A stretch of 64,000 bases of DNA from Allomyces macrogynus ATCC 38327 (Eukaryota; Blastocladiomycota; Blastocladiomycetes; Blastocladiales; Blastocladiaceae), in contig GG745328.1 of assembly GCA_000151295.1 (NCBI GenBank), forward strand, positions 1,995,015 through 2,059,014, in the 5' to 3' direction. The notes beneath the pieces were generated by a model. That model was not told the origin of the DNA. It did not search any database and was given only the letters and a program-made list of their open reading frames with translations. Position 1 is the stretch's first letter; the number at the start of each line of letters is the position of its first letter. A program made the translations under genes and the position numbers. Shown in pieces: positions 1 through 12,500 of this stretch.

Positions 1-1252
1 GCGAGTTGGTTGTCGATGGCCTGCTTGCGGCTCGCCAAAATGTTGTCGGGCTATGATGCGTCAAGACGATACAGTGAGCCGGCGACACAGTCAAATCTTG
101 GCGAGATCACTCAATAAAACCGAACGTACGACTTGCGCGTCCGACATGACCGTCTGGTAGGCCTCGGCGACGCTGACAAGCTTGTGCTTGGCGGCCTCGC
201 CCGACGAGTGGTGGCCGACCATTTTGCAGTGCACGCACACGGGCACGTGGCACTGCGAGCAGAAAAACTCAAAGAGCTTGTCGGGATGGTGCCGGCAGTG
301 ACCAAACACGTCCATGCCCTTGCCAATCGGCGTGCGAATGTGCCGAGAGACCAGCTTGTTGGCGCTGTGCAGCTGCGTGTCGCACTTTTTGCACAGGTTG
401 GCCGAGTCGGCGGCGCAGTAGAAGTCGGCCAGCGCCGACTCGCAGTTGTCGCATTGCGGTTTCTGTTCAAGAGGGGAGCGAACGAGGTCAGGTCAAGCAC
501 TCGCACGGAATAAGCGGTTGAGAGACAGGACGTACCTCGCGGATGCGCCTTTCCTTGACCGGGTCGTACTCGTACTGGACCAGGTACATGGGGAGGACCT
601 GCGCCGCGCTCGAGATGAAGTACTCGTGGTAGTAGTCGTTGTGGTTGCCGTCGGTGTCCTCGCGGTCGACTACGGCAAGGATTAGGTCAGTTTTTCTTGG
701 TTGGGCAATCTCAATCGAGTGAAAGAGCAACGCACCGGGCAGATAGTAGCTGTCGTAGCCTTCCGGGAGTGGTTCCCGTGCCGCGTTGTCCGGGTCATTC
801 ATGTAGGCGCGGCCGATGCCGACCTTGCACAAGATGGCCTTGTGAACCGTCTTGGTCTCATCTTCTAGCAGGCCGGAATGAAGTTGGGAGCACGGCGGGT
901 TCGCGTCAGCATTCGGCAGCACGATCGCTGCAATGACATCAAAGCACGCACGTTGTGCCGACCGGATCGCGCCAATCCCGACACGGATGCCCGGTGCGTT
1001 GGCCGAAAAGACAAACCCGCGGCGAACGACCTCTTCCTCGGCGTTGCCGGGCGGGAAGTGGGCCGGGTCGACCCAGGTGTCGAGCGTCAAGATGTCGCGG
1101 CATCGGCGCTCAAACTGGACCGTGTTGTGTGGATTGGAGAGGGCATGGACGGTGAGGAGGCGCGCCGAGGACGCGTGCAGGCACAGCTGCAGAAAGTATT
1201 CGAGGTAGGCAAACTGCGGGCTGCTCGACGAGAGCGGTGTCTTTTCGGACAT
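1..1252 (-). CDS. PARP-like catalytic domain plus tandem B-box zinc finger protein (3' end off window)
   Basis: The start is the ATG at 1252 (MSEKTPLSSS). I read introns at 865-951, 670-735, 463-535 and 51-129, all GT-AG. Removing the first two, which are in frame, improves the match to the PARP/ADP-ribosyltransferase fold: a strand AILCKVGIGRAY (like the PARP LLLCEVALGxxY), then LPEGYDSYY, then YYHEYFISSAAQVLPMYLV, which resembles the PARP segment holding the catalytic Glu (NEYxxYxxxQxxxxYL). The canonical HG[ST] motif is not seen; PAHFPPGN lies where it would be expected. Next comes a B-box matching the plant-like spacing (CDNC..YC..D..LCKKCDTQLH..H), then a second B-box (CRHHPDKLFEFFCSQC..CVHC..H) and the start of a likely coiled coil. 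The family calls rest on motif knowledge. Enzymatic activity is uncertain because the HG motif is altered. Confidence 0.7.
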
Positions 1253-1998
1253 GGTGGCGAGGGCACGAGCGAGACGAGCGGGACGAGCGGACGGCGACGA
1301 GCGGGCGGGTCGGGGACGACGAGGGATCGCGATTGCTGGCAGTTGCGAAGACACTGGTGCTGGTGCTGCGACGGGACAACTGCGAGAACGTCGGGAGTTT
1401 AGTGTCGGCCAGCGAGGTGGAGGGAGTGGAGGGCAGAAGAGATTCGCCAACGTCAAATTTGGGCCCCTGACGCGACCCTGTGAGCGTCACAGAGAGCGTG
1501 CGCCGCACGCGGTCCAGTCCCCAACACTGTCTTGCTCCTTCTCAACGTCCACACCACCTCACACGATTTCCTAGGCCGCTGGCAGCGCGACCTGACAGAC
1601 CCTGTCCTTCCGCTCTCATGTTCCCCATCCTCTCCACTACTGCTCGCCAGCACGTTTGGGCGCCCGCACCACGTTCTGCACCAACGGCACCGCCGACTAA
1701 ACTGTGCGCACGGGTGGGAAGGCCGGCCGACGCCGACGCTGCTGCCCTGCAACAGGTGGCCTTCCACAGCACACGGCAGCGACCAGGGCGCCCAACACGG
1801 ACCAACCCGTTCAGCTCAGCAAAGTCGTTCCCCCCCCCCCCCCCCCCCTCCCCGCACTTGCGCCCCATCTTGGCACCGACCGGCTTTACAGCTCGACCCG
1901 CACGTGCGCTTCCAGCACTGCCAAATTGGCCGCAGGCTGGGGTGGTCTGAACGGCACGGGCCAGCTCGACCTTTGCCACCGCCAGCAGCTGCAACACC
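1253..1998. promoter_or_regulatory. Divergent intergenic region with a 19-nt poly-C tract
   Basis: This is the shared upstream region of the PARP/B-box gene (-) and the TPR/RS gene (+). It contains an uninterrupted run of 19 C at 1830-1848. No conserved ORF or RNA gene is visible. Confidence 0.4.
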
Positions 1999-4900
1999 AT
2001 GACCGAACCGACGATCCAGCAACAAGTCCGGAAACTGGTCGCCAAGCCGGCGCTCGCTCGCCAGATCAGCGTTTGGGCCAACAAGTATGGCAGCGACTTG
2101 CCGTCATGGGCACCGCCGCCGCCAGATTGCGACATCACGGCCAATGCAACGAGTATGAGACCCCCCCCACTTGGCTAGCGCTGATCACGGCAGCAGCAAC
2201 GACGACGACGATTTTGGGCCGGGTCTTGACTGTAGTTGCTCGTCGTTTTTTGTTGTAGACGGCACGGCAACGCCCAACCAGGGCGACGACATTCCGCCGC
2301 TTGCGCCGCTCTTCGACCTCTCACGCCTGGCGCTGCCGGTCGACATTGACGTTGACGCTCTCGACGCCGAGGGCGCCAACCCGGACGCGCTGCACCAGTG
2401 GACCAAGGGATTTGGGATCGGCGTGCAGGCCTCGTTTCTCGAGGTTAATTGGGACCGCGGTCGCCCGCGTCAACGCGACGCTGTCACTGTCGGTGCCGAC
2501 GCGAACGTCACCGGCGCACCAAGCCCGCGTACCGGTGCGCCCGGTGACGACGGCGACGACGAACTCGACGGCTACGAGCATCTCCTCGAGGACTACATTG
2601 GACTGCGCGACCACCAGAATCTGGCGTGGGCGGACCAAAAGTACGCCGTGGTTTTTCTTGAACGGTGGAGACGAGGCGGCGCGATGCCATCTATTACTTG
2701 TCAAACAAGTTTGGTCGTTTGCGGCCCTTGTCCACCACTTTCCATTCCACTCTGTCTGAATGTGCATTTGAAATCTGATCAGTTGTGCCCTCGTTGCCAT
2801 ACGTCCTCTTCTTCAGCCTGGCCGAAGGGCTCAATCTGGAGCACCGTGGCCACGACCAAAAGGCGCTCAAGTGCTTTTCGACCTCGATTGAAATCTTCCC
2901 CAAGCACCTCCGCGCGTGGGTCGCGCGATCGCGTCTGTACGTTTGATCCCCCCCCCCCCCCCCCCCATGCCTTGACCCGACCCGGACGCTAACGGGGTGC
3001 ACGCTATAGTCAACTCAAGCTCGGCGCGAACTCTGAAGCGCTCGACGACCTGCGCCATGCGCTCGATCTCGACGCCAACGACGCCGACGTGCGAGACCTC
3101 GTCGAGCAGTTTGGCATGTCGAATACCGACTTTGACGCGGTGGCACTCGTGGCGAGCCCGATCGTTACCGCGGCTCTTATCCCGAGCGCCGATGGGGACC
3201 ACATGGACCTGGACGAGGGGGACGCGGCCGCACCGCACCTGTCCGACGCCAAGTCCATGGAGGACGTGCGTGGGCCGCCGGCAACGCGCCCAATCAGCCG
3301 TAGCTCGGAGAGCGTCGCGGACGGCGAGGACCTGATGTCGTCGCGATTCGGACCGCACGAGACTATTGTCAAGACGGAGCTCGACTCGATGGCCGTATCC
3401 GCGTGCGGCGGCACGTCGAACGGGTTCCCGAATCCGTTGGGCGGCAGCATGGACACGCCGCCGGCATTGACGACGAGCCGAGACGCGCGCCGGCGCTCGG
3501 CGCTGCCGCATGAAGTCGAGACCGCTTTTCGCCGCCAGGCGGAGCAGCGCATGGACGAGCCGGACGGTGCGCCGCGCGATGCCGGGTTTCCTGGCACGGT
3601 TTCGCATCCACCACGAAGTGACGCGCCCCGCTCACCTCGGTCCCGCCAAAGCGCACCCCGCTCTCCGCGCGAGTTCGACCGACCGCCTCGAACATCGCGT
3701 GGCTCTCCGTCGCTATCGCGCCGGTCCGACCGCGATCGCGGCCGTCGACCAATGGATGCACGATACCGGTCCCCCGATCGTGGGCCAGTGGATCCACGCT
3801 GGTCTCCCGGCAGCCGGCCCATGGACTCGATCCAATCGCCGAGTTTTCGATCGATCAATGCGTGCGACTCGCCCGGCCGCCGCCGGTTGGCGAATGGGCA
3901 CGACTCGCCGCGCGAGACGCTGCAGAACTCGCGCGGATCGCGACGTGGCGACGAGGGGGCTCGGAAAGATCGGCACTACGAGGACGAGCGCGGCAACCAT
4001 CGCAGGGATCGTGACGAAAATGTGAGCCACTACATGCCACGCGGCGACGAGCGGCTCCGACGGCCTCGACTGGACGAAGACGAGCGTGACACCCGCCGTC
4101 GGACTCGTGACGATGACGAGGGCCTGAACACGCGACGTGGCGACGACCGGCCCCGAAGGGATCGACTGGACGAGGGCGAGCGCGACGATCGTCGTCGAGC
4201 TCGTGACGAGGATGACCGGGAGGGTCGTCACCGGGACCGTGGCGACGAACACCGGTACGAGACGCGTCGCGATTCCCAGTTCGTAACTCGCGCGCGGCCA
4301 CGACCACGCTCGCGCAGCGCTTCGCCGCGCCCGCGACCCAGGACCTCACCGTCACCGGATGCGCGACTCTCGTCGCGGAACAACCGTGCCGACTCACCCC
4401 CTCGATCGTCCCGTGCCGAGACGGGCCGGCCACGGTCGGCAGAGAGGACGCGTGATTCTCGTCGGTCGGCACGCCGGCCTCATTCCACAGCACGTCGGTC
4501 AAGGTCCCCGGGCGCGAGCGGCACGTCGAGGATGAACGATTCCCGGCCCCGGTCGCCTATGCGTCCACCGCGCTCGCCTGCCACAACGCGTGGCCATGCT
4601 CGTGGCCGGTCGCGACCGCGCCCCCGCACGCCTGTGCTCGACGCGTACGTCCCCGCTCGACTGGAGCAGTACCTGCCCCCTCGTTCCCCGTCACGGCATC
4701 GGCGCGATTCCCGTGGCCGGCGGTCCACGCCTCCGCCGACACCGCCGCGCCGCCCGCCGTCGCCAATCCCTTCGCGCGACCAATCCGGGCCCCGCAAAGA
4801 CCGGCCACACTCGTTACCTCGTCGCCCGACCTATTCGGTCTCGCGGTCGCGGTCGCGGTCGCGGTCGCGGTCTCTCTCTCGCTCGCGGTCCCGGTCCCGG

Positions 4901-6598
4901 TCCCGGTCGCCGCGGCAGCATCCGCCGCCCCGGATCGATTCCCAGCGGTCACGCGATCGTGACGGTGACGTTAGGCGCCGTTCACTGTCCCGGTCCCAGC
5001 CACCGCGGCAGCATCTGCCGCCGCCCCGGCCAGAATCTCAACGACCACACGAACGTGCCAGTGACACTGGGCACCGCCCGCGGTCGCGGTCGCTGTCCCG
5101 GCCCCGGTCGCCGCAGCAGCGTGCACCATCTCGTCCCGAGTCTCAAAGATCGCCCAATCGTGACATTGACGCTGCGCGCCGCCCGCGGTCTCGCTCCCGG
5201 TCACCGCGGCAGCGTCCGTCCTCCCGTCCCGAGTCTCGACGATCGCGCGACCGTGGCGCTCAAGATGGGCGCCCGTCGCGTCACGGCTCAAACCAAGCAC
5301 GAATGCCATCTGCTTCGCCGCGGCCGCGGTCGCGCGCGTCGAGATCGCGCCAGCAGCGGTCTCCGAGCGCGTCGAGCTCGGTCACGCTGCCGTCGCCAGA
5401 GGCCATGGCGGATCCGCACGTGATGCCGTCCCGGACAGAGCGTTCGCCGCGCACCTCGGCGCTGCGAGAGGATCGCTCGCCACGAGCCAATGTGCGTGCT
5501 GGCTCTCGGTCGTCCGAAAAGCGCGCTGGCTCTCGGGCTGATGCACGCGCTGGCTCTCGTGCTGCGACTGCTCCCGCGGATCGCTTGAATACCGCGGTCG
5601 ACGAACGTCAAGCAGAGCATGCAGGGGCAGATGCCATGGTCGTTGATCCGGTGCCGCTCGACGTGACGTTCGCGGACCATGGCCCGCTCGAGCTTCCCGT
5701 CGCCGTTGTTGCACCCATCACCGTCGCTCCGGTTTCCCCACGAAAAGAGCCAACTCCAGTCGTTGCGCCTGTCCCAGCCAAGGATCCGATGCCCATCGAC
5801 AAGCTGGTGCCAGCAGATGAGCCGATGCAGGTGAACACGCCGGCACCGCAAGTTCACGTGCCGCGTCCGCCACCACCGCCGATTGTGTGGACAGGGCCCG
5901 ACACGGTCGATCCGCCGCAGTCCAAGACGAGCAAGTCGAAATTGCAGCGCAAATCGAATACACGGGCCCCGCCGTCGTCTTCGTCGACGACGAAACCCGC
6001 CGCCGCCGCCACGGCACTGCGCGAGTCTAAGTCGTCGCAGCGCCGCCGGCCACGGTCGCCGCCCGTCCCTCGTTCACAAGCTGTGTCGCAGTCCCCGCCA
6101 CCACCGCCGCCGCCGGCGCCGCCAAACCTCGACCGCCGCAACTCGGAGTCTGGCGGGACCATTTTCTCGCGACTCTCTGGATCGTCACGCAAGCGTCCGG
6201 CCGGGGACCTGCGGCAAACCCTGACCAACCACACCCACCACCAATCGCGACATACACCCGAGCACGACATTGACGATTTTGTCGATCCAGACGCGGTGCA
6301 TGCGCCTGCAGCCAAGTCGCGCCGCAGCACGTTTTCCAACCGCATGCTTGGCCCCGTCGCGCCGATCCGGCTCAACCCGCCGGCGGCGCTGCCGTCCGGG
6401 CGATTGCCGGCGCCACCACCACCACCACCAGCGGCCCCAGCGACCTCGGTGGGACGCGTTGTGGTGCCATCAGCGGCCCCGGCCTTGTCGACGCTCGCGT
6501 TTGGACCGCAGCCGCGTAACACGACGCCGCCGCCACCACCGGCGCTGAAGGCGAATCCGCTCAAACAGTTTTTGATGAGCAGTAAGATGCGCAAGTAG
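1999..6598 (+). CDS. TPR-containing, Arg/Ser-rich protein (multi-exon)
   Basis: The start is the ATG at 1999 (MTEPTIQQQVRKL). Several introns lie between about 2150 and 3010; I could not fix all their borders. The last begins shortly after 2940, spans the poly-C tract at 2948-2966, and ends at an AG near 3009. Around it the peptide DQKALKCFSTSIEIFP...LRAWVARSRL...LGANSEALDDL...ALDLDANDADV reads as tandem TPR helices, similar in style to TTC14. From about 3089 one open frame runs to 6598: roughly 600 residues of Arg/Ser/Asp repeats (RSRSRSRS, DRRRAR), then an acidic/proline region and poly-Pro stretches ending in KMRK. RS domains are typical of nuclear-speckle splicing proteins, so a role in RNA processing is inferred. 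No RRM or S1 domain was found. The gene assignment is secure; the 5' exon structure is not. Confidence 0.6.
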
Positions 6599-6875
6599 CG
6601 GCGCGTTTCGAGGGTGTTTCTGCTTTTGCCTTTTCTCCCCCCTTTGTCTTTTTTCTTGTTCTTGCGAGTCGTGGTGTGAAGCGGAATGAGTGTCCCCGGT
6701 TGGAAATTGCATCCTGAGCGAACGAATAGCTTGTTGTCTCGGTGTGAGCTTCACAAGCTTCACAAGCTGATACTTAAATACCAGAGAACATGATTCTTCA
6801 AGTAAAAATCGAGTCTATTTCAGGTGCCGGGGCCGGCACCACCGGCACCAACGACGACACGACCACCCATCAAGT

Positions 6876-8544
6876 TCACGGTCCAGTCAGCCGTGGGCGC
6901 TCCGACAGCAACATCTTGCGCTCCACCTCCTTGCAGTACTTTTCCGGCACGCCGAGCGTCTTGAGCTCGGCCAGTTTCCGCGCGCGAATGCCGTCGATCT
7001 TGGCCTTCTTTTCGCGGCGCTCGGCCTCAAGGTGAATACCTTCCATAAAGAAATCGTCGCGCGCCTTTTTCAGCAGCGCCTCGCGCTCGCTGATCTGGCG
7101 CTGCACGTCGCGCGAGTACTGGCGGTGCATGTCGGCGCGCGCGGCCTCGGCCGCACGAATGCGCTCGTTCTCCTCGCGCTGCTGCGTCAGGTTCTCGTCA
7201 AACTCGTGGCGCAGATGGTTGGCCTCGACGGCGATCGCGGCCTCGCGCGCGGCCTGCTGCGCGGCACGTTCCTCGCGCAGGGCACGTTCCTCGCGCACGC
7301 GTTTCTCGGCGGCCTCGCGCTCCTTGCGACGCCACTCGCGCTCGTAGGCCTCGGTCGCGCGCTTGGCACGCAACGCGTCCTGCTCGGCCAACTTATCGGT
7401 CGCGCGCTTCTGCGCGGCGTGCAGCCGAGCCAGTTCCTTTTCGCGCTCGGCCTTACGCGCCTGCAACTCGCGGTCCTTTTCTATCTCCTTCTGCTCCTTC
7501 TCGACAAGGTACTCGAGCAACCGGCGGTCTTCGTCCTGGTCCGCGAGCTTTTGCGCTTTTTTCTTGGCAATCGCGTCCTCGTTGGCCTGCACGACTTGCC
7601 GCATCAACGCGCGCTGACCCTGCAACTTGGCGCGCTTCTCCTGCTTTTCCTGGTCAGCCCGCCGCGCGATCGCGGCCAGCGTCGCCTTGGTCTCTTGGTC
7701 GCGCCGCTCCGACTCGAGCATGGCCGCCTCGCGCCGTTCCGTGATCTGCTGCTGAATGACCTGTGCGCCACGGCGCAGTTCCTGTTGCCGCTGCTGTTGC
7801 CGCTCCTCCATGCGCTGCAGGTCGCGCTGCCGCTCGTTCTCCATGACGGCGTCGAGCCGCATGTCCTCGACCTTGCGCTCATGTTGGATGAGTTTCTGTT
7901 CCGGACCCGGCGGCGCGTCAGTCAGTACGTCCATCCCAACCTCGCCGAACACGTCTCGTGGCAGTACCTTTTCCTGCACCTGCGCGTCGCGAATCGAGAC
8001 GCATTTGGCGTACAAGATCAGTTCGTTCATGCGCTTGATATCGTCCTCTTCCTCGTCGAGCTGCATCTGCGCCTTGGAGAGCAAGTAATTGGCCTTGTCT
8101 TTGGCCTCCTTTTCAATATCGCTCAACTGCAAGTGCGCGGTTCGCCGCTTCTCGAGCGATTCGAGCCGCTCGCGACGGTCACGCGCGGCCTCGGCAGCGG
8201 CAACGCGCTCGCGCGTCAGGTTCATGACGCGGCGCGCTTCTTCTTCTTTGGTGACGACGACAGCGGCATTCTAGACGGAGACAACGGGGTGGTGAGCAAT
8301 GCGGACGAGGGGAATGAAGGGGCGAGGGAGGACGGTACCTTGATGCGCTCGACGTCCTTGGCCGAGAGTATGACGCTCGGGTTCGATCGCGTCTTGCCGT
8401 GCGCGTGCAGGACGCGTATGTTGTCGCGGGTGATCACGGTGATGTTATTCTGTTAAGGTATGGCCAAGTGCCGCGTCAGGGCGGACGAGTACGAATGGCA
8501 TAGAGGTCGCAGATCGGCGCTACCTTGTCGCCCGACATGATCAT
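6876..8544 (-). CDS. CFAP45: CFAP45 (CCDC19) axonemal protein
   Basis: The predicted product is 508 aa from three exons (introns 8450-8523 and 8271-8338). Exon 1 is MIMSGDK; exon 2 starts NNITVITRDNIRVL, matching the MITRD start of the CFAP45 core. Shared blocks include VILSAKDVERIK, LSDIEKEAKDKANYLL, ILYAKCVSIRDAQVQEK, EQDALRAKR..EREWRRKE and the C-terminal GVPEKYCKEVERK. Nearly the whole protein is a charged coiled coil. CFAP45 is a microtubule inner protein of motile axonemal doublets, so this gene implies the organism builds a flagellum at some life stage. It is transcribed away from SPT6. I am very confident of the family. Confidence 0.93.
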
Positions 8545-9541
8545 GGCGGGGTGACAATGAGCGATAACAGTGGGGGAGCCGGGGGCCGGGAATACAGGGC
8601 TGCGGCTGAGGGAGGAAGAGAGGGGCACGTTGCGAGTGTCGCGCGAGACCCGGGCAACGGCAGGCAGCGTAGTGACGGGTTGGATCTGCCGACAGTTGGG
8701 TGCGGGTGTGGAATGGACCCAAAGCGTGGTGGATGACGGCGCGAGGGGCGGCCGGCGGCAGTCGAAGTTGACGGATTCGTGATGCCCAAGGTTGGGCGAG
8801 TCTATTGCAGCAAGTTGCGAATGGTGGCCGAAAGCATTGGGAGCGTGGGTGAAGATGTCGGAGACGATGAAGCCGAAGTTGGTTGGCAGGGCGATCAAGA
8901 GCGATCAAGCGAGAGTCGTCGCGTCTCCCGCGAGCACGTGCGTACATGATGATAAAGCCAGCAAAAAACGACAAATGTGAGGGACATGGAGCCACGCCCG
9001 AGGTGAGGTGCGCAAGGCGCGTTCGCGACGTGGACTATGTTGCCATCGGTTGCTCGTGCTTCCCGTCGTAACTCGGCGCGCACGCGGACATGCCGACGTG
9101 TGCACGAAGCAAAAACGGTGAGTCCGGCACCACGGAGCCCGGAGCGCCCGCAAGACGCAGGCAAGTCTGGGCGGCTACAGGTGGCAAGAATGCACAAAGT
9201 GTGCCCTGTCCGTGGTGGCGGATTGAAGGTGTGTCGAGCAAAATCGTCGACGGTGGCGAGCAAGCTGGAGGAGCCGCGCCTGCACAGTGCGTCCTGAGTC
9301 ACGCAGATGGTTGCTATGCCACATTTGCCTGCCACAGCTGTCGCGTCCCGTCACTTCAGCTGAGCCGGCCGCTGTGATCACATTCACTTGGCCATTTTGA
9401 CGACTACCACGGTCGACACTCGACCACGCGCCAACCACCGCGCCCGACTTGGCGCACTGATACGCCCCGCCCGCGCTCTTGCACGCGCGCTCAATCAATA
9501 CCGCCCCGGCCCCCGTCCAGCACCGCGGTCACCCCGGCACC
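8545..9541. promoter_or_regulatory. Divergent intergenic region between CFAP45 and SPT6
   Basis: About 1 kb holds the promoters of both genes. I see no further coding sequence; ORFs here are short, overlap on both strands and resemble no family. Confidence 0.4.
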
Positions 9542-12500
9542 ATGGCCGACCACGATGGCGCCGCCACGCCTGCGCGCCGCGGCCGTGGCCCGCTGTCCGA
9601 CTCGGAAGACGACATGGGCGAACCGACCATGCGCGATGTCGACATGGAGGACTCGGAGGAGGAACCCGAGGACATTGACGAGGAAACCGAGGCCGACCGC
9701 GGGTTCATTGCCGACGACGATGAGGACGACGACGCGCCCGTGCGAATGCCCGCTGCCGACGACGACCGCGACGTGCGCAAGCGCCGCAAGAAGCGGAAAA
9801 AGGTGGTCGAAGATGAAGAGCTCGACGACGATGATCTCGACCTGATCGAAGCAAACACGGGCCTAAAGGTCAAGGAGTCGCGCAATTTCAAGAGGCTCAA
9901 GAAGCGCAAGGACCGCGAGGAGGAGGAGGATTACGGCTACCAGCGCCGCGTGCCCAACAACGACGTGGCCAATATCTTTGACGACGTGCCCGAAGACTAT
10001 GATTTGCCCGAGGACGATTTCATTGTGGACGACGAGGTGCCCGAGGAGGAGCAGGTCTACCGCAAGGCACAAGAGCGCGAGCGCAACCGAAGCCGTTACT
10101 ACCAGACCGACCAGGTCGTCTCGGAGCAGTTCGTATTCTGTTTGTTCACTTTTGGCTCCATTCGCTCCTCTCCCGCTCCCCCCACGAACGAACCAACGAA
10201 CCAACCATGATGATCCCACCATTCCAGAGCACTCGACGACATGCACGCCATCTTTGGCGACGGCACCGAGTACGACTGGGCCATTGAGCTGCAGGACCGC
10301 GACCGCCGGCCCGCCGACGACGACTACGTGCGCGACCAGAACCAGCAGGACATCAAGCTGACCGACGTCTTTGAGCCGTCCGAGGTGGTCGAGAAAATGC
10401 TTACTGACAAGGACGAGGAGGTGCGCGTGACCGACATTCCGGAACGCATGCAGGAGCTCGGCATTCGCCGCGCCGACCCGGCACAACTCGACGAGTCGGT
10501 CGACTGGTGCACGCAGGCCGTCTTGCGCAGTCGTCGCTTGGCCGACGACGATCCACGTGGCGCCGTGGCGATTCGCGATGCTGTGCAGACGGTGCTCAAC
10601 CTGTTGCGGCAAGAGTTTCTCGAAGTGCCTTTCATCCTCTACCACCGCCGCGACTACTTCCGCCCGGCGCTCAACGACGAGGAGCTGTGGCTAATTGCCG
10701 ACGCCGACGAGGAACACCGGTCGTTTTTCCAAAAGCGGCGCGCGCTATTTAGCAAGTACGAGCGGCTGCAGTACGAGGATCCGGCGTTTCTCGATGCCTT
10801 CTACACGATTCGCACACCCCGTCACATTGCCGATTTGAGCGACTACCTCAACTTCAAGCACGCCAAGCGGCTAGCGCAGGTGCTGCAAAATGAGCAGGCG
10901 GTCGCGGGCCACCGGCAGCCCGTCAAGTCGGATCCGAACGACGTATTCCGGACCGAATCCGTCGACTACCTGATTCACCTGTTTTGCTTACCAGAGCCAC
11001 TGCTCGTCGAGAACTTGCGCGCGCGCACGCAGCTTCATATCGCGCCCAGCCCATACACGACGCTGTCCGTGGAAATGGCGCGCGCGGCACCAAGAGGCGT
11101 CGACGTGAAGCGGTTCCAGGCGGCGCTCATCAAGTACCTGGCGTCTACGCTCTTCCACAACCCGGAGGTCCGGCTCTTCTACGCGACGGAATTCGAGGCC
11201 TCGGCGACCATTTCCGTGAGCCCGACCGACGTGGGCAAAAAGGAGATTGATGCGGCGCACCCGTTCTACTACTTCAAGTACGTGACCAAGAAGCCGATTG
11301 CGACGCTGCAGAACGCGCAGTTTCTCGACTACCTCGAGGCCGAGGCCAAGGGGCTTGTCACGCTCGATATTTCCTTTGAGCAACAGCACATTGTCACGTC
11401 GCGGCTCAGCAATGCCTGGGTCACGAGCAGCACCGACGAGTGGAACGCGTGCCGTATCCAGATTCTCAAGGCCACGGAGACAATGCTGTTTGAGCACGCA
11501 ACGGCGTCGTTGCGCGAGGAGTTGTTGCGCAGGGCGCAGTCGCATGTCGCGCGCGAATGCTCGTCCAAGTTGCTCGAGGCCGTCATGGTCGCGCCCGCCA
11601 TGTCGACGCGGCCCGACGACCGCGACCGCGATCATTTCCTGCCTCAGTACGCGCGTGTGCTCGCGCTTTGTCTCGTACAACAGCACCGGTCCTACAAGGT
11701 GTTTGGCGCTGTCGTCGACTCGCGCGGCGAAATGCTCGACGTCTACACAGACGAGTTCAACCTCCCGGAACTCGCCAAGATCATTGGCCGGTACGACCCG
11801 GAGCGGATTGTTATCGGCCTGTGCACCAACTTTTACGCGTTCCGGCTCGTCCAGGCCGTCAAGGAGGTCGCGCAAGGGTACAATTTGCCAGTCGACGTGC
11901 TTTCCGACAACGTCGCGCTCGCCTACCAAGTGTCGGCCGCGGCGATCAAGGAGTTCCCGGACCACTCTGTCCCGGTGCGGCACTGCATTGGTCTGGCCCG
12001 ACAGCGGCAGGACCCGGCGCACGTGGCCGCAGCGCTGTTCCCCAAGGACGTACTCAAAGTGCAGCTGCACCGGCAGCAGGCGCAGATCCCCGAGGAGCTA
12101 TTGCTTCAACACCTCGAGCGCACCATGGTCAAGTGCGTCATGGTCATGGGCGTCGACATTAACGAGGCCTTCGACTGCCCGCACTACTCGCACACGCTGC
12201 AGTTTGTCGCGGGTCTGGGTCCGCGCAAGGCCTCGGGGCTCTGCAACAAGATGCTGACGGTCGGTCACTTGACGAGCCGCCAGAACCTGATCTTGTCCAA
12301 GTGCATGGGCCGGCGCGTATTCATGAACTCGGCGTCGTTTATCCGGATTACGACCGGGTTCATGGATGAACGCTCGGGTGACCCGCTCGACGATACCCGC
12401 ATTCACCCGGAAGACTACGCGCTCGGGCGCAAAATGGTGGCCGATGCGCTGGATGTCGACGAAGTCGACGACCGTGACCCGAACGTATTGTCGAAACGCA

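Noticed and set aside
7032..8456. 474-codon plus-strand ORF rich in Leu
   Set aside because: Antisense to the CFAP45 coiled coil; Leu richness is the complement of Glu/Lys codons.
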